In this document: positions 1 through 10,428 of the stretch, piece by piece
Layout: each line of letters opens with the position of its first letter
How positions within the stretch are numbered: position 1 is the stretch's first letter
Origin: Actinobacillus minor NM305
GTDB lineage: Bacteria > Pseudomonadota > Gammaproteobacteria > Enterobacterales > Pasteurellaceae
Assembly: GCF_000175195.1 (NCBI RefSeq)
Contig: NZ_ACQL01000100.1
Coordinates: 1 to 64,000 of the forward strand
Reading direction: 5' to 3'
DNA: 64,000 nt
Program-made: the position numbers and the translations under genes
The notes under the pieces: generated by a model
Told to the model about the DNA's origin: nothing
What the model saw: only the letters and a program-made list of their open reading frames with translations
Database searches by the model: none

Positions 1-50
1 CTCTTTTTTGATAAGAGAATTTAGGAAGATAAATCAATAGAGAATAAATT

Positions 51-968
51 ATGAGTATTCGAATTTTACCTGAAAACGAAATTAAACAAGCCGCACATTC
101 CTTTGAAAATCCACCGCTTTTATTTGCAAACCCGAAAAATCTCTATTTTCGCCGAGCTAAACGCTTACGTGATTTAGCACAAAATAATCCCTTTGCTGAT
201 TATTTAGAGTTTGCCGCGAACTTGGTCGAAGTACAGCTTGATTTGCTTGAAAGCAAACCTATTGCAAATTACACGGAAAAATTAGCCGCTTGTATTGAAC
301 ACTCTCAAGGCGAGAAGCCGTTAAATGCGAAAAATTTTAAACGCTCCGATGAATGGCGAGAACTTCTATTAGCATTACTGGCAAAATTTAGGCCCTACGC
401 TAATGATAACGTCTTGCCTACTATAGAATGGCTAGAAAAAGCAGCAAATTCAGAGCTTGATAAGCTTGCAGACGATCTCTTAAACGAGCGCTACGAACTT
501 GTTGGTGCAGATAAAGCGGTTTTCCTTTGGGCGGCATTATCTTTATATTGGACACAACTTGCCCAACAACTACCACGCAATACACGAACAGAAGTCGGCG
601 AACGTCATACTTGCCCTGTTTGTGATTCTGCTCCGATCGCAAGTGTTATCCATTTCGGGAATACACAAGGATTACGCTATTTACATTGCTCACTCTGCGA
701 AAGCGAATGGCATATGACCCGTTCACAATGTTCAAATTGCGATCAAAGCGGTAAGTTAGATTACTGGAGTTTAGAAAGTGTTGAAGCCCCTGTTAAAGCA
801 GAAAGCTGTGGCGATTGTGGCAGTTATCTTAAAGTGATGTATCAAGAAAAAGATCCTCATGTTGAACCTATTGCTGATGATCTAGCAACACTTTTCCTTG
901 ATGCTGAAATGGAGCAAAAAGATTTTGCACGAAGTGGCATTAATCCATTCTTATTTCAAGTAGAATAA
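51..968 (+). CDS. fdhE: Formate dehydrogenase accessory protein FdhE
   Basis: FdhE is a cytoplasmic accessory factor needed for activity of the respiratory (selenium/molybdenum) formate dehydrogenases. The 305-residue product has four CxxC pairs: CPVC near residue 188, CSLC near 213, CSNC near 227 and CGDC near 253. This is the metal-binding pattern of the family, and the length is typical. The ATG at 51 is taken because the protein aligns from its first residue. It is probably the last gene of an fdo-type operon lying upstream of the window. A selD gene at the other end of the window fits a selenocysteine-containing formate dehydrogenase. A hairpin follows the stop codon. Confidence 0.95.
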   Translation: MSIRILPENEIKQAAHSFENPPLLFANPKNLYFRRAKRLRDLAQNNPFADYLEFAANLVEVQLDLLESKPIANYTEKLAACIEHSQGEKPLNAKNFKRSDEWRELLLALLAKFRPYANDNVLPTIEWLEKAANSELDKLADDLLNERYELVGADKAVFLWAALSLYWTQLAQQLPRNTRTEVGERHTCPVCDSAPIASVIHFGNTQGLRYLHCSLCESEWHMTRSQCSNCDQSGKLDYWSLESVEAPVKAESCGDCGSYLKVMYQEKDPHVEPIADDLATLFLDAEMEQKDFARSGINPFLFQVE

Positions 969-974
969 ATGACA

Positions 975-1002
975 AAAGGTAGAAGTTTTTGCTTCTACCT
1001 TT
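975..1002. terminator. Bidirectional terminator between fdhE and greB
   Basis: An 11-bp perfect stem (AAAGGTAGAAG pairing with CTTCTACCTTT) encloses a six-base loop. It is flanked by A-rich sequence on the left and T-rich sequence on the right. It lies between the convergent ends of fdhE and greB and can serve both. Confidence 0.8.
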
Positions 1003-1014
1003 CTTTTTCAGAAA

Positions 1015-1503
1015 CTAATACAGCCCCGATTTCTCATACCAAATTTTATTGATAAACCACATCACTTTTCCAATGGGGGTTTCTACCGTGATCTCATCAT
1101 CTTGCATTTTTCCAATCAATGCACGAGCAACGGGAGAATCAATCGAAATCCAATTCTTAGCAGGGTCAAATTCATCGCAGCCAACAATACGATATTGTGC
1201 CACTTCGCCTTCTTCATTTTCCAATTCAACCCACGCCCCAAAAAAGACCTTACCCTCTTGTTTAGGATGATAATCAACAATTTGCAACACTTCTAACCGT
1301 TTAGATAAAAAACGAACACGGCGATCAATCTCTCTTAAACGGCGTTTGCCATAGATATATTCCGCATTCTCACTACGGTCGCCTAAAGCTGCAGCGTCCG
1401 AAACGGCTTGAGTAACCTTAGGGCGTTCTTCTTTCCACAGAAATTTTAGTTCCTGATCTAACGCCTGCCAACCATCACGAGTAATATAGTTTGATTTTGC
1501 CAT
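1015..1503 (-). CDS. greB: Transcription elongation factor GreB
   Basis: GreB rescues backtracked RNA polymerase by stimulating cleavage of the nascent RNA through the secondary channel. The 162-residue product has the N-terminal coiled coil, including the acidic loop stretch DAAALGDRSENAEYIYGKRR near residues 37-56, and a C-terminal FKBP-like domain ending near the SPVARALIGK stretch. The family length is about 158 residues. The start of the N-terminus (MAKSNYITRDGW) fits GreB rather than GreA. It is the second gene of a pair with pepB: pepB ends only 8 bp before this start codon, so the two are probably co-transcribed. A weak AGG lies upstream of the ATG. Confidence 0.93.
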   Translation of the reverse strand: MAKSNYITRDGWQALDQELKFLWKEERPKVTQAVSDAAALGDRSENAEYIYGKRRLREIDRRVRFLSKRLEVLQIVDYHPKQEGKVFFGAWVELENEEGEVAQYRIVGCDEFDPAKNWISIDSPVARALIGKMQDDEITVETPIGKVMWFINKIWYEKSGLY

Positions 1504-1511
1504 ATTCTTGC

Positions 1512-2801
1512 CTATTTACTTAACAATAAGTTTGCAATGGTACGCATACCAATCCCTGTTGCGCCGGCTGCCCATAAATCGCTAGCCGATTTACGGAAGG
1601 TTGCCGAAGCATCAATATGCAACCAATTTTGTTGGTAATTCTCAACAAAATAAGAGAGAAATGCACAAGCTGTGCTTGCGCCAGCACCTACCGGAACCGA
1701 ACCAATATTCGCAATATCCGCAAAACTTGAGCTAATTTGCGAGCGGTGAAACGCCTCAAACGGTAAACGCCAGAATGGTTCATTTTCTGCTTTAGCTGAC
1801 TGGAAAAGTGACTCTACTAATTGCTCGTCCATTGATAACACACTATGGTAATCGTTACCAACCGCCACTTTGGCTGCTCCGGTTAGCGTAGCAACATCTA
1901 AAATAAATTGAGCGTTCTGTTTATCTGCTTCAATAAGCCCGTCTGCTAAAACAAGTCGCCCTTCTGCATCGGTATTAAGCACTTCCGCTGTTACCCCATT
2001 TCGATAGGTAATAATATCGCCTAATTTAAACGCATTATGGCTAACCATATTTTCCGCACAACATAAGAACAATTTGACTCGTTTTTTTAGCCCTCTTGCA
2101 ATGGCAAAACCGAGGGAGCCGGTTAGTAATGCTGCGCCGCCCATATCCGTACGCATCGTACTCATTGAATCGCTTGGTTTAAGGCTATACCCCCCTGTAT
2201 CAAAGGTAATCCCTTTACCAACGAGGCACGCTAATACCGGCTCATCATCTTTACCCGTTGGATTAAAATCCAAATGTAAAAATGCCGGTGGATTTTCTGA
2301 ACCTTTACCAACAGTCCAAATCCCATGAAATCCTTTTTCTTTCAAGGCTTCCCCAGCAATTACTTCAACTGAAATAGCATTTTTCAAACCTTTTTTAACC
2401 GCTTGTTCTGTTAAAAAATGTTGTGCTTTTTTGACTAGTTCAAGCGGCGTCAGCTGATCTGAAGGCAAGTTGATTAAATGGCGAGTAAAAATACTACACT
2501 CTACTCGAGCCTCAAACTCTGCTTGCTCTTGAGCCAAATCGGGATATTGCACACTCCCAGCTTGTTTGACACTATTAAACCCTTGATGAAACGCCCAACA
2601 ATTCTCTAAATCCCAACCGTCTCCAGCAAGACTTACATCTAAAATACCTTGATTTTTAATTTTACGAGCCGCTTTCTGAATCGTTTGTAATGAAGGCGCT
2701 TGAAGATGAATTGTCATACCTGATTCTGCTGCCGACAAAATCGCTTTTTCCCCCCATGCGCTCGGCGCCGGTTGTGTAGAGAGTTTAATTTGCATTGTCA
2801 T
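1512..2801 (-). CDS. pepB: Peptidase B (M17 leucyl aminopeptidase family)
   Basis: This is a cytosolic, two-metal M17 aminopeptidase that removes N-terminal residues, notably acidic ones in the PepB group. The 429-residue protein carries the [10 protein letters not shown] metal/active-site segment near residues 195-204 and the diagnostic NTDAEGRL motif at about 276-283. Its length fits PepB (about 427) rather than the longer PepA. The start at 2801 has an AGGA seven bases upstream, while a second ATG two codons inside is less well placed. It is transcribed ahead of greB. Similarity to PepA is expected, but PepA is about 500 residues with a DNA-binding N-domain that is missing here. Confidence 0.93.
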   Translation of the reverse strand: MTMQIKLSTQPAPSAWGEKAILSAAESGMTIHLQAPSLQTIQKAARKIKNQGILDVSLAGDGWDLENCWAFHQGFNSVKQAGSVQYPDLAQEQAEFEARVECSIFTRHLINLPSDQLTPLELVKKAQHFLTEQAVKKGLKNAISVEVIAGEALKEKGFHGIWTVGKGSENPPAFLHLDFNPTGKDDEPVLACLVGKGITFDTGGYSLKPSDSMSTMRTDMGGAALLTGSLGFAIARGLKKRVKLFLCCAENMVSHNAFKLGDIITYRNGVTAEVLNTDAEGRLVLADGLIEADKQNAQFILDVATLTGAAKVAVGNDYHSVLSMDEQLVESLFQSAKAENEPFWRLPFEAFHRSQISSSFADIANIGSVPVGAGASTACAFLSYFVENYQQNWLHIDASATFRKSASDLWAAGATGIGMRTIANLLLSK

Positions 2802-2929
2802 AAATATTCCTTAACTATAAAAATCTGTAAGCGGTCTGATTCTAACAAGAATTTACGTTTTTTTCCTATTCATTTTTCTTTGATTTTAAGATAACCTCAA
2901 TGCTCATTTTTCACACGGAGAGTTATTTA

Positions 2930-3883
2930 ATGAATTACCTTTTAAAATTAACGAACTTCATCAGCAAAACCTTTGCAATTTGGGTTGTCGTTGCTGCTTT
3001 TATTGCTGCACAATTCCCTGAAACTTTTAAAATGTTTGTGCCTTGGATTCCGTATCTACTTGGTATTGTGATGCTTGGTATGGGCTTAACTCTTACATTT
3101 AAAGACTTTGCTGAAATTACCAAAAACCCGAAAGCTGTCATTATTGGGGTAATTGCCCAGTTTGTTGTTATGCCAAGCATCGCTTTTATGTTAGCAAAAT
3201 TATTTAATTTGCCGCCCGATCTTGCGATTGGTGTTATTCTAGTCGGATCAGCTCCCGGTGGAACATCCTCAAATGTGATGACTTATTTGGCAAAAGGAAA
3301 TACGGCTCTTTCAGTTGCTTGTACGACTGTTTCTACCTTACTCGCGCCGCTATTAACTCCGGCAGTATTCTATCTTTTCGCAAGCCAATGGTTAGAAATC
3401 GATGCAACAGGCATGCTCATTTCGGTACTACAAATGGTTTTATTACCTATTTTTATTGGTGTTGTGATTCGCTCTATCTTAAAACAAAAAATCGCTCAAT
3501 TCAGCCAAACTATGCCGCTAATTTCGGTTATTGCAATTATGCTCATTGTGACTGCAGTTGTAGCCGTAAGCAAAGATCGTATTATTGAATCTGGTTTATT
3601 GATTTTTATGATCGTTGTTCTACATAATGGATTGGGTTACTTAATTGGTTATACTGTCAGCCGTTTATTTAAACTCCCTGTATATGATAGTAAAGCCATC
3701 GCTATCGAAGTTGGTATGCAAAATTCGGGATTAGGCGCAGCACTTGCGGCTCTTCACTTCAAAGCCAATCCGTTAATTGCCGTGCCAAGCGCAGTATTTA
3801 GCTTCTGGCATAATATTTCAGGACCAATCCTTGCAATGTTCTTTGCATCAATGAAGGATGAAAAAAATTCATCAGAGAACTAG
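2930..3883 (+). CDS. Bile acid:sodium symporter (BASS) family transporter
   Basis: This is a polytopic inner-membrane protein with about nine or ten hydrophobic segments and the BASS-family signature GSAPGGTSSNVMTYLAKGN (about residues 109-127). The C-terminal half has a second conserved stretch, EVGMQNSGLGAALA. Bacterial members are Na+-coupled carriers of organic anions, and the real substrate here cannot be read from sequence. The ATG at 2930 is preferred: it has GGAG seven bases upstream and gives a 317-residue protein, while the ATG at 2900 lacks a ribosome-binding site. The gene stands alone between pepB (divergent) and sucC. It is followed by a long structured intergenic region. Confidence 0.88.
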   Translation: MNYLLKLTNFISKTFAIWVVVAAFIAAQFPETFKMFVPWIPYLLGIVMLGMGLTLTFKDFAEITKNPKAVIIGVIAQFVVMPSIAFMLAKLFNLPPDLAIGVILVGSAPGGTSSNVMTYLAKGNTALSVACTTVSTLLAPLLTPAVFYLFASQWLEIDATGMLISVLQMVLLPIFIGVVIRSILKQKIAQFSQTMPLISVIAIMLIVTAVVAVSKDRIIESGLLIFMIVVLHNGLGYLIGYTVSRLFKLPVYDSKAIAIEVGMQNSGLGAALAALHFKANPLIAVPSAVFSFWHNISGPILAMFFASMKDEKNSSEN

Positions 3884-3889
3884 TTTTGT

Positions 3890-4010
3890 ACCTAGCACGC
3901 AAAATGCGTACTAGGTTATGTATAGTTGAGTGGCTTTGCCACTCTAATTCTCAGCCCTAAAAGGGCTGAATTATGCGTACCCCAATACGGATCTGCCGTG
4001 CTGGGATATA
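3890..4010. repeat. Cluster of consecutive hairpins downstream of the BASS transporter
   Basis: At least three inverted repeats sit head to tail. ACCTAGCACGCA (3890-3901) pairs with 3905-3916 at 11 of 12 positions. GAGTGGC (3928-3934) pairs with 3938-3944. TCAGCCCT (3951-3958) pairs with 3962-3969. A looser fourth hairpin lies around CCCA...TGGG, about 3982-4005. No open reading frame runs through it. It looks like a composite extragenic palindromic element or a structured RNA 3' end. Confidence 0.6.
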
Positions 4011-4063
4011 AAACAAACACCTCTTGATACTCTTATACCTTCGAAACATCCCCCTTAGTTTAT

Positions 4064-4117
4064 AAGCGGTTAAATTTAAAAACAGGTTTGCAAATCCTTC
4101 AACAAATTTAACCGCTT
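4064..4117. terminator. Inverted uptake-signal pair forming a hairpin upstream of sucC
   Basis: The 14-base arm AAGCGGTTAAATTT (4064-4077) is perfectly complementary to AAATTTAACCGCTT (4104-4117). The right arm belongs to a minus-strand ACAAGCGGT uptake core (4111-4119). In Pasteurellaceae such uptake-signal pairs commonly double as terminators; that role is inferred here. Confidence 0.6.
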
Positions 4118-4203
4118 GTTTCATCTTATAATCTCTATTTGCAATTTCAGAAAAGATGATTTACATTCTGTTCACAACTTCGTAGAAGATAAAGGAGACA
4201 TCT

Positions 4204-5373
4204 ATGAATCTACACGAATATCAAGCTAAGCAGATTTTTGCGCAATATCATCTTCCTGTCAGCCAAGGTATTGCTTGCCAATCTGCCGATGAAACCGTCA
4301 ATGCACTAAAACGTTTAAATGGCGAGGTTTGGGCAGCAAAATGCCAAGTTCATGCTGGGGGGCGCGGTAAAGCCGGTGGCGTAAAATTAGTCCATAATGA
4401 GCAAGAAGCAAGAGCATTTGCAGACTATTGGCTAGGCAATCGCCTTGTAACCTTTCAAACCGATTCTCGTGGGCAGCCGGTTAATACCATATATATCGAA
4501 GAAACATGCCAAATCGCCCGTGAACTTTATCTAGGTGCAGTGATTGATCGCAGTTCCCAAAAAGTCATTTTTATGGCTTCCAGTGCTGGGGGAATGAACA
4601 TTGAGGAAGTTGCTGAAAAAACGCCAGAGCTCATTCATAAAGTTGCCTTAGATCCCCTCGTGGGAGGACAGCCTTATCAAGGTCGAGAACTTGCCTTTAA
4701 ATTAGGCTTGAAAAATGATGAAGTTAAACAATTTAGTCATATCTTTGTTCAATTATCTAAACTCTTTATCGAAAAAGATTTAGCTCTTCTCGAAGTGAAC
4801 CCTCTCGTGGTTACTCAACAAGGACAACTCATTTGTTTAGATGCCAAAATGGTCATTGATAGCAATGCCCTTTATCGCCACCCTGAATTACAAGCACTTC
4901 AAGACCCAAGCCAAGAAGACCCAAGAGAAGCAGAGGCCGCCAAATGGCAACTGAATTACGTTGCACTGGAAGGCAATATTGGCTGTATGGTCAATGGTGC
5001 CGGGCTTGCGATGGGAACCATGGATATCGTTAAATTACATGGTGGACAACCTGCGAATTTCCTTGATGTTGGAGGTGGTGCAACCAAAGAACGAGTGGCA
5101 GAAGCCTTTAAACTGATTCTTTCTGATCACAATGTGAAAGCAGTATTAGTGAATATTTTTGGAGGCATTGTCCGTTGTGATTTAATCGCAGAAGGGATTA
5201 TTGCGGCAGTAAATGAAGTGGGAGTTCAAGTGCCGGTTGTTGTTCGTTTAGAAGGAACCAATGCGGAGCTTGGTCGTGAAATTCTAGCCAAGAGCGGATT
5301 GAGTCTACTCGTTGCAAATACATTAAAAGAAGCAGCTGTTTTAGCTGTAAAAGCGGCTCAGGAAACGAATTAA
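4204..5373 (+). CDS. sucC: Succinyl-CoA synthetase (ADP-forming) beta subunit
   Basis: The beta subunit binds nucleotide (ATP-grasp fold) and CoA-linked succinate in the reversible reaction succinyl-CoA + ADP + Pi to succinate + CoA + ATP. The 389-residue length matches the family. The N-terminal [12 protein letters not shown], the ATP-grasp stretch [16 protein letters not shown] near residue 46, and the C-terminal [14 protein letters not shown] and [11 protein letters not shown] blocks are all present. A strong GGAGA lies before the ATG. It is followed 10 bp later by sucD. No sucA/sucB (2-oxoglutarate dehydrogenase) lies upstream, unlike the sucABCD arrangement of enterics. Confidence 0.97.
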   Translation: MNLHEYQAKQIFAQYHLPVSQGIACQSADETVNALKRLNGEVWAAKCQVHAGGRGKAGGVKLVHNEQEARAFADYWLGNRLVTFQTDSRGQPVNTIYIEETCQIARELYLGAVIDRSSQKVIFMASSAGGMNIEEVAEKTPELIHKVALDPLVGGQPYQGRELAFKLGLKNDEVKQFSHIFVQLSKLFIEKDLALLEVNPLVVTQQGQLICLDAKMVIDSNALYRHPELQALQDPSQEDPREAEAAKWQLNYVALEGNIGCMVNGAGLAMGTMDIVKLHGGQPANFLDVGGGATKERVAEAFKLILSDHNVKAVLVNIFGGIVRCDLIAEGIIAAVNEVGVQVPVVVRLEGTNAELGREILAKSGLSLLVANTLKEAAVLAVKAAQETN

Positions 5374-5383
5374 GGAGAAAGAG

Positions 5384-6256
5384 ATGGCAATTTTAATTGA
5401 TAAAAATACCAAAGTGATTTGCCAAGGATTTACCGGTGCTCAAGGCACATTTCATAGTGAGCAAGCCTTAGCTTACGGTACGCAATTAGTTGGTGGTGTT
5501 TCGCCTAATAAAGGTGGAACAACTCATTTAGGTCTTCCTGTTTTTAATACGGTTCGAGAAGCCGTAGAAACCACACAAGCCACCGCAACCGTGATTTATG
5601 TTCCTGCCCCCGGCTGTAAAGATGCGATTCTAGAAGCAATTGATGCTGGTATTCAACTTATCGTTTGTATTACTGAGGGAATTCCTACCCTTGATATGCT
5701 TGAAATCAAGCAAAAGTTAAATCAAACAGGCGTACGAATGATCGGTCCAAACTGTCCTGGTGTCATTACGCCTGAAGAATGTAAAATCGGGATTATGCCG
5801 GCAAACATTCACAAAAAAGGCAAAATCGGCATTATCTCTCGTTCAGGAACTTTAACCTATGAAGCCGTAAAACAAACGACAGATGAAGGTTTTGGACAAT
5901 CGACCTGTGTAGGTATTGGCGGCGATCCTATCCCTGGTTCCAACTTTATTGATATTTTAAGACTCTTTGAACAAGATCCCGAAACTGAAGCAATTGTGAT
6001 GATTGGCGAAATCGGTGGTTCTGCCGAAGAAGAAGCTGCAGAGTTTATTCGTAAGCACGTAACAAAGCCTGTTGTGAGCTACATTGCTGGTGTTACTGCA
6101 CCAAAAGGCAAACGAATGGGACACGCAGGTGCAATCATTAGCGGTGGAAAAGGCACTGCAGATGAGAAATTTGCAGCGTTAGAAGCTGCTGGAGTTACTA
6201 CAGTGAGAAGTTTAGCCGATATTGGCTCTGCATTAAGAAAAGTAATGAAATCATAA
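5384..6256 (+). CDS. sucD: Succinyl-CoA synthetase (ADP-forming) alpha subunit
   Basis: The alpha subunit carries the CoA-binding Rossmann domain ([16 protein letters not shown] near residue 14) and the catalytic histidine that is phosphorylated in the reaction cycle. The latter lies in the C-terminal [17 protein letters not shown] block near residue 245. The 290-residue length is normal. An AGGAGA lies 5 bp before the start, in the short gap after sucC, so translation is probably coupled. With sucC it makes the TCA-cycle substrate-level phosphorylation enzyme, or supplies succinyl-CoA for biosynthesis in a branched cycle. Confidence 0.97.
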   Translation: MAILIDKNTKVICQGFTGAQGTFHSEQALAYGTQLVGGVSPNKGGTTHLGLPVFNTVREAVETTQATATVIYVPAPGCKDAILEAIDAGIQLIVCITEGIPTLDMLEIKQKLNQTGVRMIGPNCPGVITPEECKIGIMPANIHKKGKIGIISRSGTLTYEAVKQTTDEGFGQSTCVGIGGDPIPGSNFIDILRLFEQDPETEAIVMIGEIGGSAEEEAAEFIRKHVTKPVVSYIAGVTAPKGKRMGHAGAIISGGKGTADEKFAALEAAGVTTVRSLADIGSALRKVMKS

Positions 6257-6262
6257 AAAATC

Positions 6263-6291
6263 AGCCCCCTAGAGGTTATCTTTAGGGGGCT
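6263..6291. terminator. Bidirectional terminator between sucD and pntB
   Basis: AGCCCCCTAGA (6263-6273) pairs with TTTAGGGGGCT (6281-6291), with one mismatch near the loop. An A-run on the left and T-rich DNA on the right suit termination of both convergent operons. Confidence 0.8.
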
Positions 6292-6311
6292 TACTACTTT
6301 ATTGAAGAAGC

Positions 6312-7760
6312 TTAAGCATTTAACGCACGTAAAATATCATCCACACGTTCTTTCGCATCACCAAATAACATTTGAGTGTTTTCTTTGAAGAATAATGGGT
6401 TTTGTACGCCTGCGTAACCTACCGCCATTGAGCGTTTGAATACGATAACGTTTTGTGCTTTCCATACTTCAAGAACCGGCATACCTGCGATTGGGCTTGA
6501 TGGATCGTCTAATGCCGCTGGGTTTACGGTATCGTTCGCACCGATAACCAATACTACATCAGTATCTTCGAAATCGTCATTGATTTCATCCATTTCTAAT
6601 ACCACATCGTAAGGTACTTTCGCTTCTGCAAGTAATACGTTCATATGTCCTGGTAAACGTCCTGCAACAGGGTGGATACCAAAGCGAACGTTAATGCCTT
6701 TCTCACGTAATTTTGCCGTAATTTCAGCTACCGGATATTGTGCTTGCGCTACCGCCATACCGTATCCCGGTGTGATGATCACAGAGCTTGCATTTTTAAG
6801 CATTTCCGCGACTTCTTCCGCTGTGGTTTCACGGTGTTCGCCGTATTCTTCATCGCCTTTGCTTGCTTGAACATCATTACCGAAGCCGCCTGCAATAACG
6901 CTGATGAATGAGCGGTTCATCGCTTTACACATAATGTAAGAAAGGATCGCACCTGAAGAACCTACAAGCGCACCGGTTACGATAAGCAAGTCGTTGCTTA
7001 ACATAAAGCCTGCCGCTGCTGCTGCCCAACCTGAATAAGAGTTAAGCATAGAAACTACCACTGGCATATCCGCACCACCGATAGATGCCACTAAGTGCCA
7101 GCCGAATGCTAATGCAATAGCAGTCATTAACAAGACAGGGAAAATGTTGTGAGGGTTGTTTAAGAATGCCACCATTAACAAGGCTGAGACTACTAACGCT
7201 GCTAAGTTCCATTTGTGTTTGTGCGGTAAATTTAAAGCGCTTGATGACACTTTACGACCAAATAATTTGCCGCTTAATTTACCAAATGCCACTAATGAAC
7301 CTGAGAAAGTTACCGCACCGATGAAGATACCTAAGAATACTTCAACATTGTGAATATTCGCTAAGGTTGCTTGCTCTGCGTGGAATGCTGCTAAAGCCAC
7401 TTCATCTAAATTTGCCGGCGGAACGGCTTCAACGTGTAAGCCCCAGCTGTTGAAGCCCACTAAAACAGCCGCTAAACCTACGAAACTGTGAAGAATTGCC
7501 ACTAATTCCGGCATTTCTGTCATTTCGACTTTTAAGGCTTTGCGTACACCAAGGTAGCCACCTACTGCCATCGCAATGAGGATCCAAAGTGTACCTTGTG
7601 ATTGTGGTCCGAAAATGGTTGCGACTAAAGCAATACCCATCCCCACGATACCATACCAACAACCGGCTTTTGCCGTTTCGTGTTTAGACAGGCCAGCCAA
7701 GCTCATAATGAAAAGAATAGCAGCAATAATATATGCCGCTGTCACTAAACCAAAAGACAT
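6312..7760 (-). CDS. pntB: NAD(P) transhydrogenase subunit beta
   Basis: PntB is an integral membrane subunit of the proton-translocating transhydrogenase, which drives hydride transfer from NADH to NADP+ with the proton-motive force. The 482-residue protein has multiple membrane helices in the first half (domain II) and a soluble NADP(H)-binding domain III after about residue 300. Domain III contains the [12 protein letters not shown] nucleotide-binding motif. The C-terminal VKEN-type stretch ([16 protein letters not shown]) is family-typical. It starts 11 bp after pntA ends, so the two form an operon transcribed leftward. Confidence 0.97.
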   Translation of the reverse strand: MSFGLVTAAYIIAAILFIMSLAGLSKHETAKAGCWYGIVGMGIALVATIFGPQSQGTLWILIAMAVGGYLGVRKALKVEMTEMPELVAILHSFVGLAAVLVGFNSWGLHVEAVPPANLDEVALAAFHAEQATLANIHNVEVFLGIFIGAVTFSGSLVAFGKLSGKLFGRKVSSSALNLPHKHKWNLAALVVSALLMVAFLNNPHNIFPVLLMTAIALAFGWHLVASIGGADMPVVVSMLNSYSGWAAAAAGFMLSNDLLIVTGALVGSSGAILSYIMCKAMNRSFISVIAGGFGNDVQASKGDEEYGEHRETTAEEVAEMLKNASSVIITPGYGMAVAQAQYPVAEITAKLREKGINVRFGIHPVAGRLPGHMNVLLAEAKVPYDVVLEMDEINDDFEDTDVVLVIGANDTVNPAALDDPSSPIAGMPVLEVWKAQNVIVFKRSMAVGYAGVQNPLFFKENTQMLFGDAKERVDDILRALNA

Positions 7761-7771
7761 TGTTGCTCTCC

Positions 7772-9310
7772 TTAACCTTTTCTAAACATTGCCAACATAC
7801 GTTGTGTCACTTTAAAGCCACCAAAGATGTTGATGCTCGCCACTAAAATTGCAATAAAGGCAAGAATATCAATAAATAGGTTGCCTGTTGGTTGGCGAAT
7901 TTGTAATACCGCCCCGACAATGATAATACCTGAAATTGCATTCGTTACCGCCATTAAAGGGGTATGTAATGCGTGGCTCACGTTCCACACCACGTAATAA
8001 CCCACCACACAAGCTAATACGAAGACGGTAAAGTGTGATAAGAATGCCGCTGGTGCGACTGAAGCGATCCAAAGGAACAACACGCTGGCAGCTGCCATTG
8101 CGCCATATTTTTTACGAGGATCTAGCGGTTTTTCTTCTTTCTTCTCAACAGGTGCTGCCGCTTGTTTTTGTTGCGGTTGCGCTGATACTTGAATTGGTGG
8201 TGCCGGCCAAGTAACTTCGCCATCACGAATAACCGTTACGCCACGAAGTACCACATCTTCAAAGTTAATATCGATCACACCATCTTTATTTGGTGCTAAT
8301 AATTTCAATAAATTAACTAAGTTTGTACCGTATAATTGAGATGATTGTGTTGGTAAACGCGCTGGGAAGTCAGTATAACCAATGACTTTCACTTGGTTTT
8401 CAGTCACAACGACTTCGCCTGCTTTGGTATATTCGCAGTTACCACCGGTTGCCGCGGCTAAATCCACGATCACTGAACCCGGTTTCATTGAATCTACCAT
8501 TTCTTTTGTGATTAAGCGCGGTGCCGATTTACCGGGGATTGCGGCTGTGGTAATAATAATATCCACTTCTTTTGCTTGTTCTGCGTAAAGTGCCATAGCA
8601 CGGCGGTTAAATTCTTCCGACATCACTTTAGCATAACCATCGCCTGAGCCGCCTTCTTCTTCAAAGTCGATTTCTAAGAAATCAGCGCCCATGGATTTCA
8701 CTTGCTCTTTTACTTCAGGGCGAGAGTCGAAAGCACGCACAATCGCACCTAAGCTATTTGCCGCACCAATCGCTGCTAAACCAGCTACGCCTGCACCAAT
8801 CACAAGCACTTTCGCCGGTGGCACTTTACCTGCAGCGGTAATTTGACCGGTAAAGAAACTACCAAAAGCGTTCGCTGCTTCAATAACCGCACGATAACCT
8901 GAAATGTTTGCCATTGAAGACAAGGCGTCTAACGCTTGCGCACGAGAAATACGTGGTACGGCATCCATCGCTAACACATTGATTTTCTTCGCAGACAATT
9001 TTTCCATTAATTCCGAATTTTGCGCTGGCCAAATAAAGCTAACCAACGTCGCCCCTTCTTTAATTAATGCAATTTCTTGTTCAGTTGGCGCATTCACTTT
9101 GAAAATAATGTCTGCATTCCAAACTTCTTCTGTTGTGCCGACAACCGCACCTGATTTTACAAATGCATCGTCTTCAAAACTTGCTTTAAAGCCGGCATCG
9201 TGTTCAACAATGACCTCAAAGCCAAGTTTTTTGATCTGCTCAACGGTTTTTGGTGTTGCAGCAACACGTGTTTCCCCGCCTAGCAGTTCTCTTGGTACAC
9301 CAATAAGCAT
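7772..9310 (-). CDS. pntA: NAD(P) transhydrogenase subunit alpha
   Basis: PntA holds the NAD(H)-binding domain I and the first membrane helices of domain II. The 512-residue product starts [16 protein letters not shown] and shows the [18 protein letters not shown]ossmann motif near residue 172. An Ala/Pro/Glu/Lys-rich linker near residues 375-400 precedes C-terminal hydrophobic helices. The open frame continues 28 codons upstream, but the ATG at 9310 is chosen: AGGAG lies seven bases ahead and the length matches the 510-residue E. coli protein. It is first in the pntAB operon, a source of NADPH during anaerobic growth. Confidence 0.97.
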   Translation of the reverse strand: MLIGVPRELLGGETRVAATPKTVEQIKKLGFEVIVEHDAGFKASFEDDAFVKSGAVVGTTEEVWNADIIFKVNAPTEQEIALIKEGATLVSFIWPAQNSELMEKLSAKKINVLAMDAVPRISRAQALDALSSMANISGYRAVIEAANAFGSFFTGQITAAGKVPPAKVLVIGAGVAGLAAIGAANSLGAIVRAFDSRPEVKEQVKSMGADFLEIDFEEEGGSGDGYAKVMSEEFNRRAMALYAEQAKEVDIIITTAAIPGKSAPRLITKEMVDSMKPGSVIVDLAAATGGNCEYTKAGEVVVTENQVKVIGYTDFPARLPTQSSQLYGTNLVNLLKLLAPNKDGVIDINFEDVVLRGVTVIRDGEVTWPAPPIQVSAQPQQKQAAAPVEKKEEKPLDPRKKYGAMAAASVLFLWIASVAPAAFLSHFTVFVLACVVGYYVVWNVSHALHTPLMAVTNAISGIIIVGAVLQIRQPTGNLFIDILAFIAILVASINIFGGFKVTQRMLAMFRKG

Positions 9311-9523
9311 AAAGACTCCTGTATTGGATAAGTGGATTGAATAGCTATAAAAATAGCCCAATAGTTTTGAAAAAAAACGTAAATACTCTACCACTAAATG
9401 AGAAGGATTTGTAAAAAAATTATTCCTATCAATTCAATTATTTTATGGCAAATAACAAATTCTCAGATGTAGTGATATCTGTTAGAATTTAGCATAATAA
9501 AAACGCAGTCAAATAGAACAAAA

Positions 9524-10258
9524 ATGAATATCTTAGATCAAATTAAAATCGTTCTGATTGAAACCTCTCATTCTGGCAATATAGGCTCTACTGCTCGCGC
9601 AATGAAAACAATGGGACTTGCTCAACTTTGTCTTGTATCCCCAAAACAACCTATTGATGAACAAGCTGTTTCACTTGCCGCCGGTGCAAAAGATGTTTTG
9701 GATAATACGCAAACTTTTGCTTCTTTTGAAGAAGCGATTGCCGATTGCCAGCTGGTTATCGGCACTAGCGCAAGGCTTCGCCATTTGCAAAATACGCTGA
9801 TTGAACCGAGAAAATGCGGCGAAATTGCCGTTCAACATACATTAAAAGGAAAAGTTGCTCTTGTTTTTGGACGAGAAAGAATTGGTTTAACCAATGAAGA
9901 ACTATTGAAATGCCATTACCATTTAAATATCCCCACCAATCCTGAATACGGCTCACTCAATTTAGCAATGGCGGTTCAATTAGCATGTTATGAAATCCGT
10001 ATGGCATGGCTAGCCCAACAAGATTTGCAAAAAAATAGCCAAATCGTACCGCTTACAGAGAGTTCTGACTACCCAAGCAACGAAGCTTTGGAATACTTTT
10101 TTGAGCATACCGAACGTTTATACAAAGAATTAGGCTTTATCCGCAATGATGCCGTAATGCTGAAATTAAGACGGCTTTACCAAAGAGCGAGATTAGAAAC
10201 AAATGAGCTAAATTTACTGAGGGGAATGCTGACGGCAATAGAAAAATATCGAAGATAA
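9524..10258 (+). CDS. trmJ: tRNA (cytidine/uridine-2'-O-)-methyltransferase TrmJ
   Basis: TrmJ is a SPOUT-family enzyme that 2'-O-methylates position 32 of several tRNAs using S-adenosylmethionine. The 244-residue protein matches the family length. The knotted-fold motifs are seen: GSTARAMKTMG near residue 21, FGRERIGLTNEEL near 115, and NPEYGSLNLAMAVQLACYE near 139. The C-terminal extension is the TrmJ dimer/tRNA-binding helix region rather than the shorter TrmL form. The gene is monocistronic and read away from pntA. Immediately beyond its stop codon starts the degraded accessory region, so the downstream boundary of the core genome is here. Confidence 0.93.
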   Translation: MNILDQIKIVLIETSHSGNIGSTARAMKTMGLAQLCLVSPKQPIDEQAVSLAAGAKDVLDNTQTFASFEEAIADCQLVIGTSARLRHLQNTLIEPRKCGEIAVQHTLKGKVALVFGRERIGLTNEELLKCHYHLNIPTNPEYGSLNLAMAVQLACYEIRMAWLAQQDLQKNSQIVPLTESSDYPSNEALEYFFEHTERLYKELGFIRNDAVMLKLRRLYQRARLETNELNLLRGMLTAIEKYRR

Positions 10259-10266
10259 CCACTTTT

Positions 10267-10428
10267 TCATTTTGCTAAATTTACCGATATGATAAACCGC
10301 CATAGCCTCGAACTATTAGGCTTGATCAACAAATAAAGCCCTTGTCCGTCTGATAATGTAAAGTCTTTATCTTTTGGTTTGTTTTTTTCTACTTCGGTAT
10401 TGGTTAATCGTTTTGTAGTACGAACCAT
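10267..10428 (-). pseudogene. Truncated tyrosine-type integrase (N-terminal stub)
   Basis: Reading leftward from an ATG at 10428, 53 codons end in TGA at 10267. The translation begins MVRTTKRLTNTEVEKNKPKD and contains LSDGQGLYLLIKPNSSRLW. This is the hallmark start of the arm-binding N-domain (DUF4102 type) of P4-like phage and island integrases, which are normally about 400 residues. Everything after that domain, including the catalytic R-H-R-Y core, is missing. The reading frame is lost a few codons short of the trmJ 3' end. It is therefore a relic of an integrated element, not a working recombinase. Confidence 0.72.

Noticed and set aside
2900..2929. Upstream ATG for the BASS transporter
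   Set aside because: No ribosome-binding site, and ten unlike residues; the ATG at 2930 has a good GGAG.
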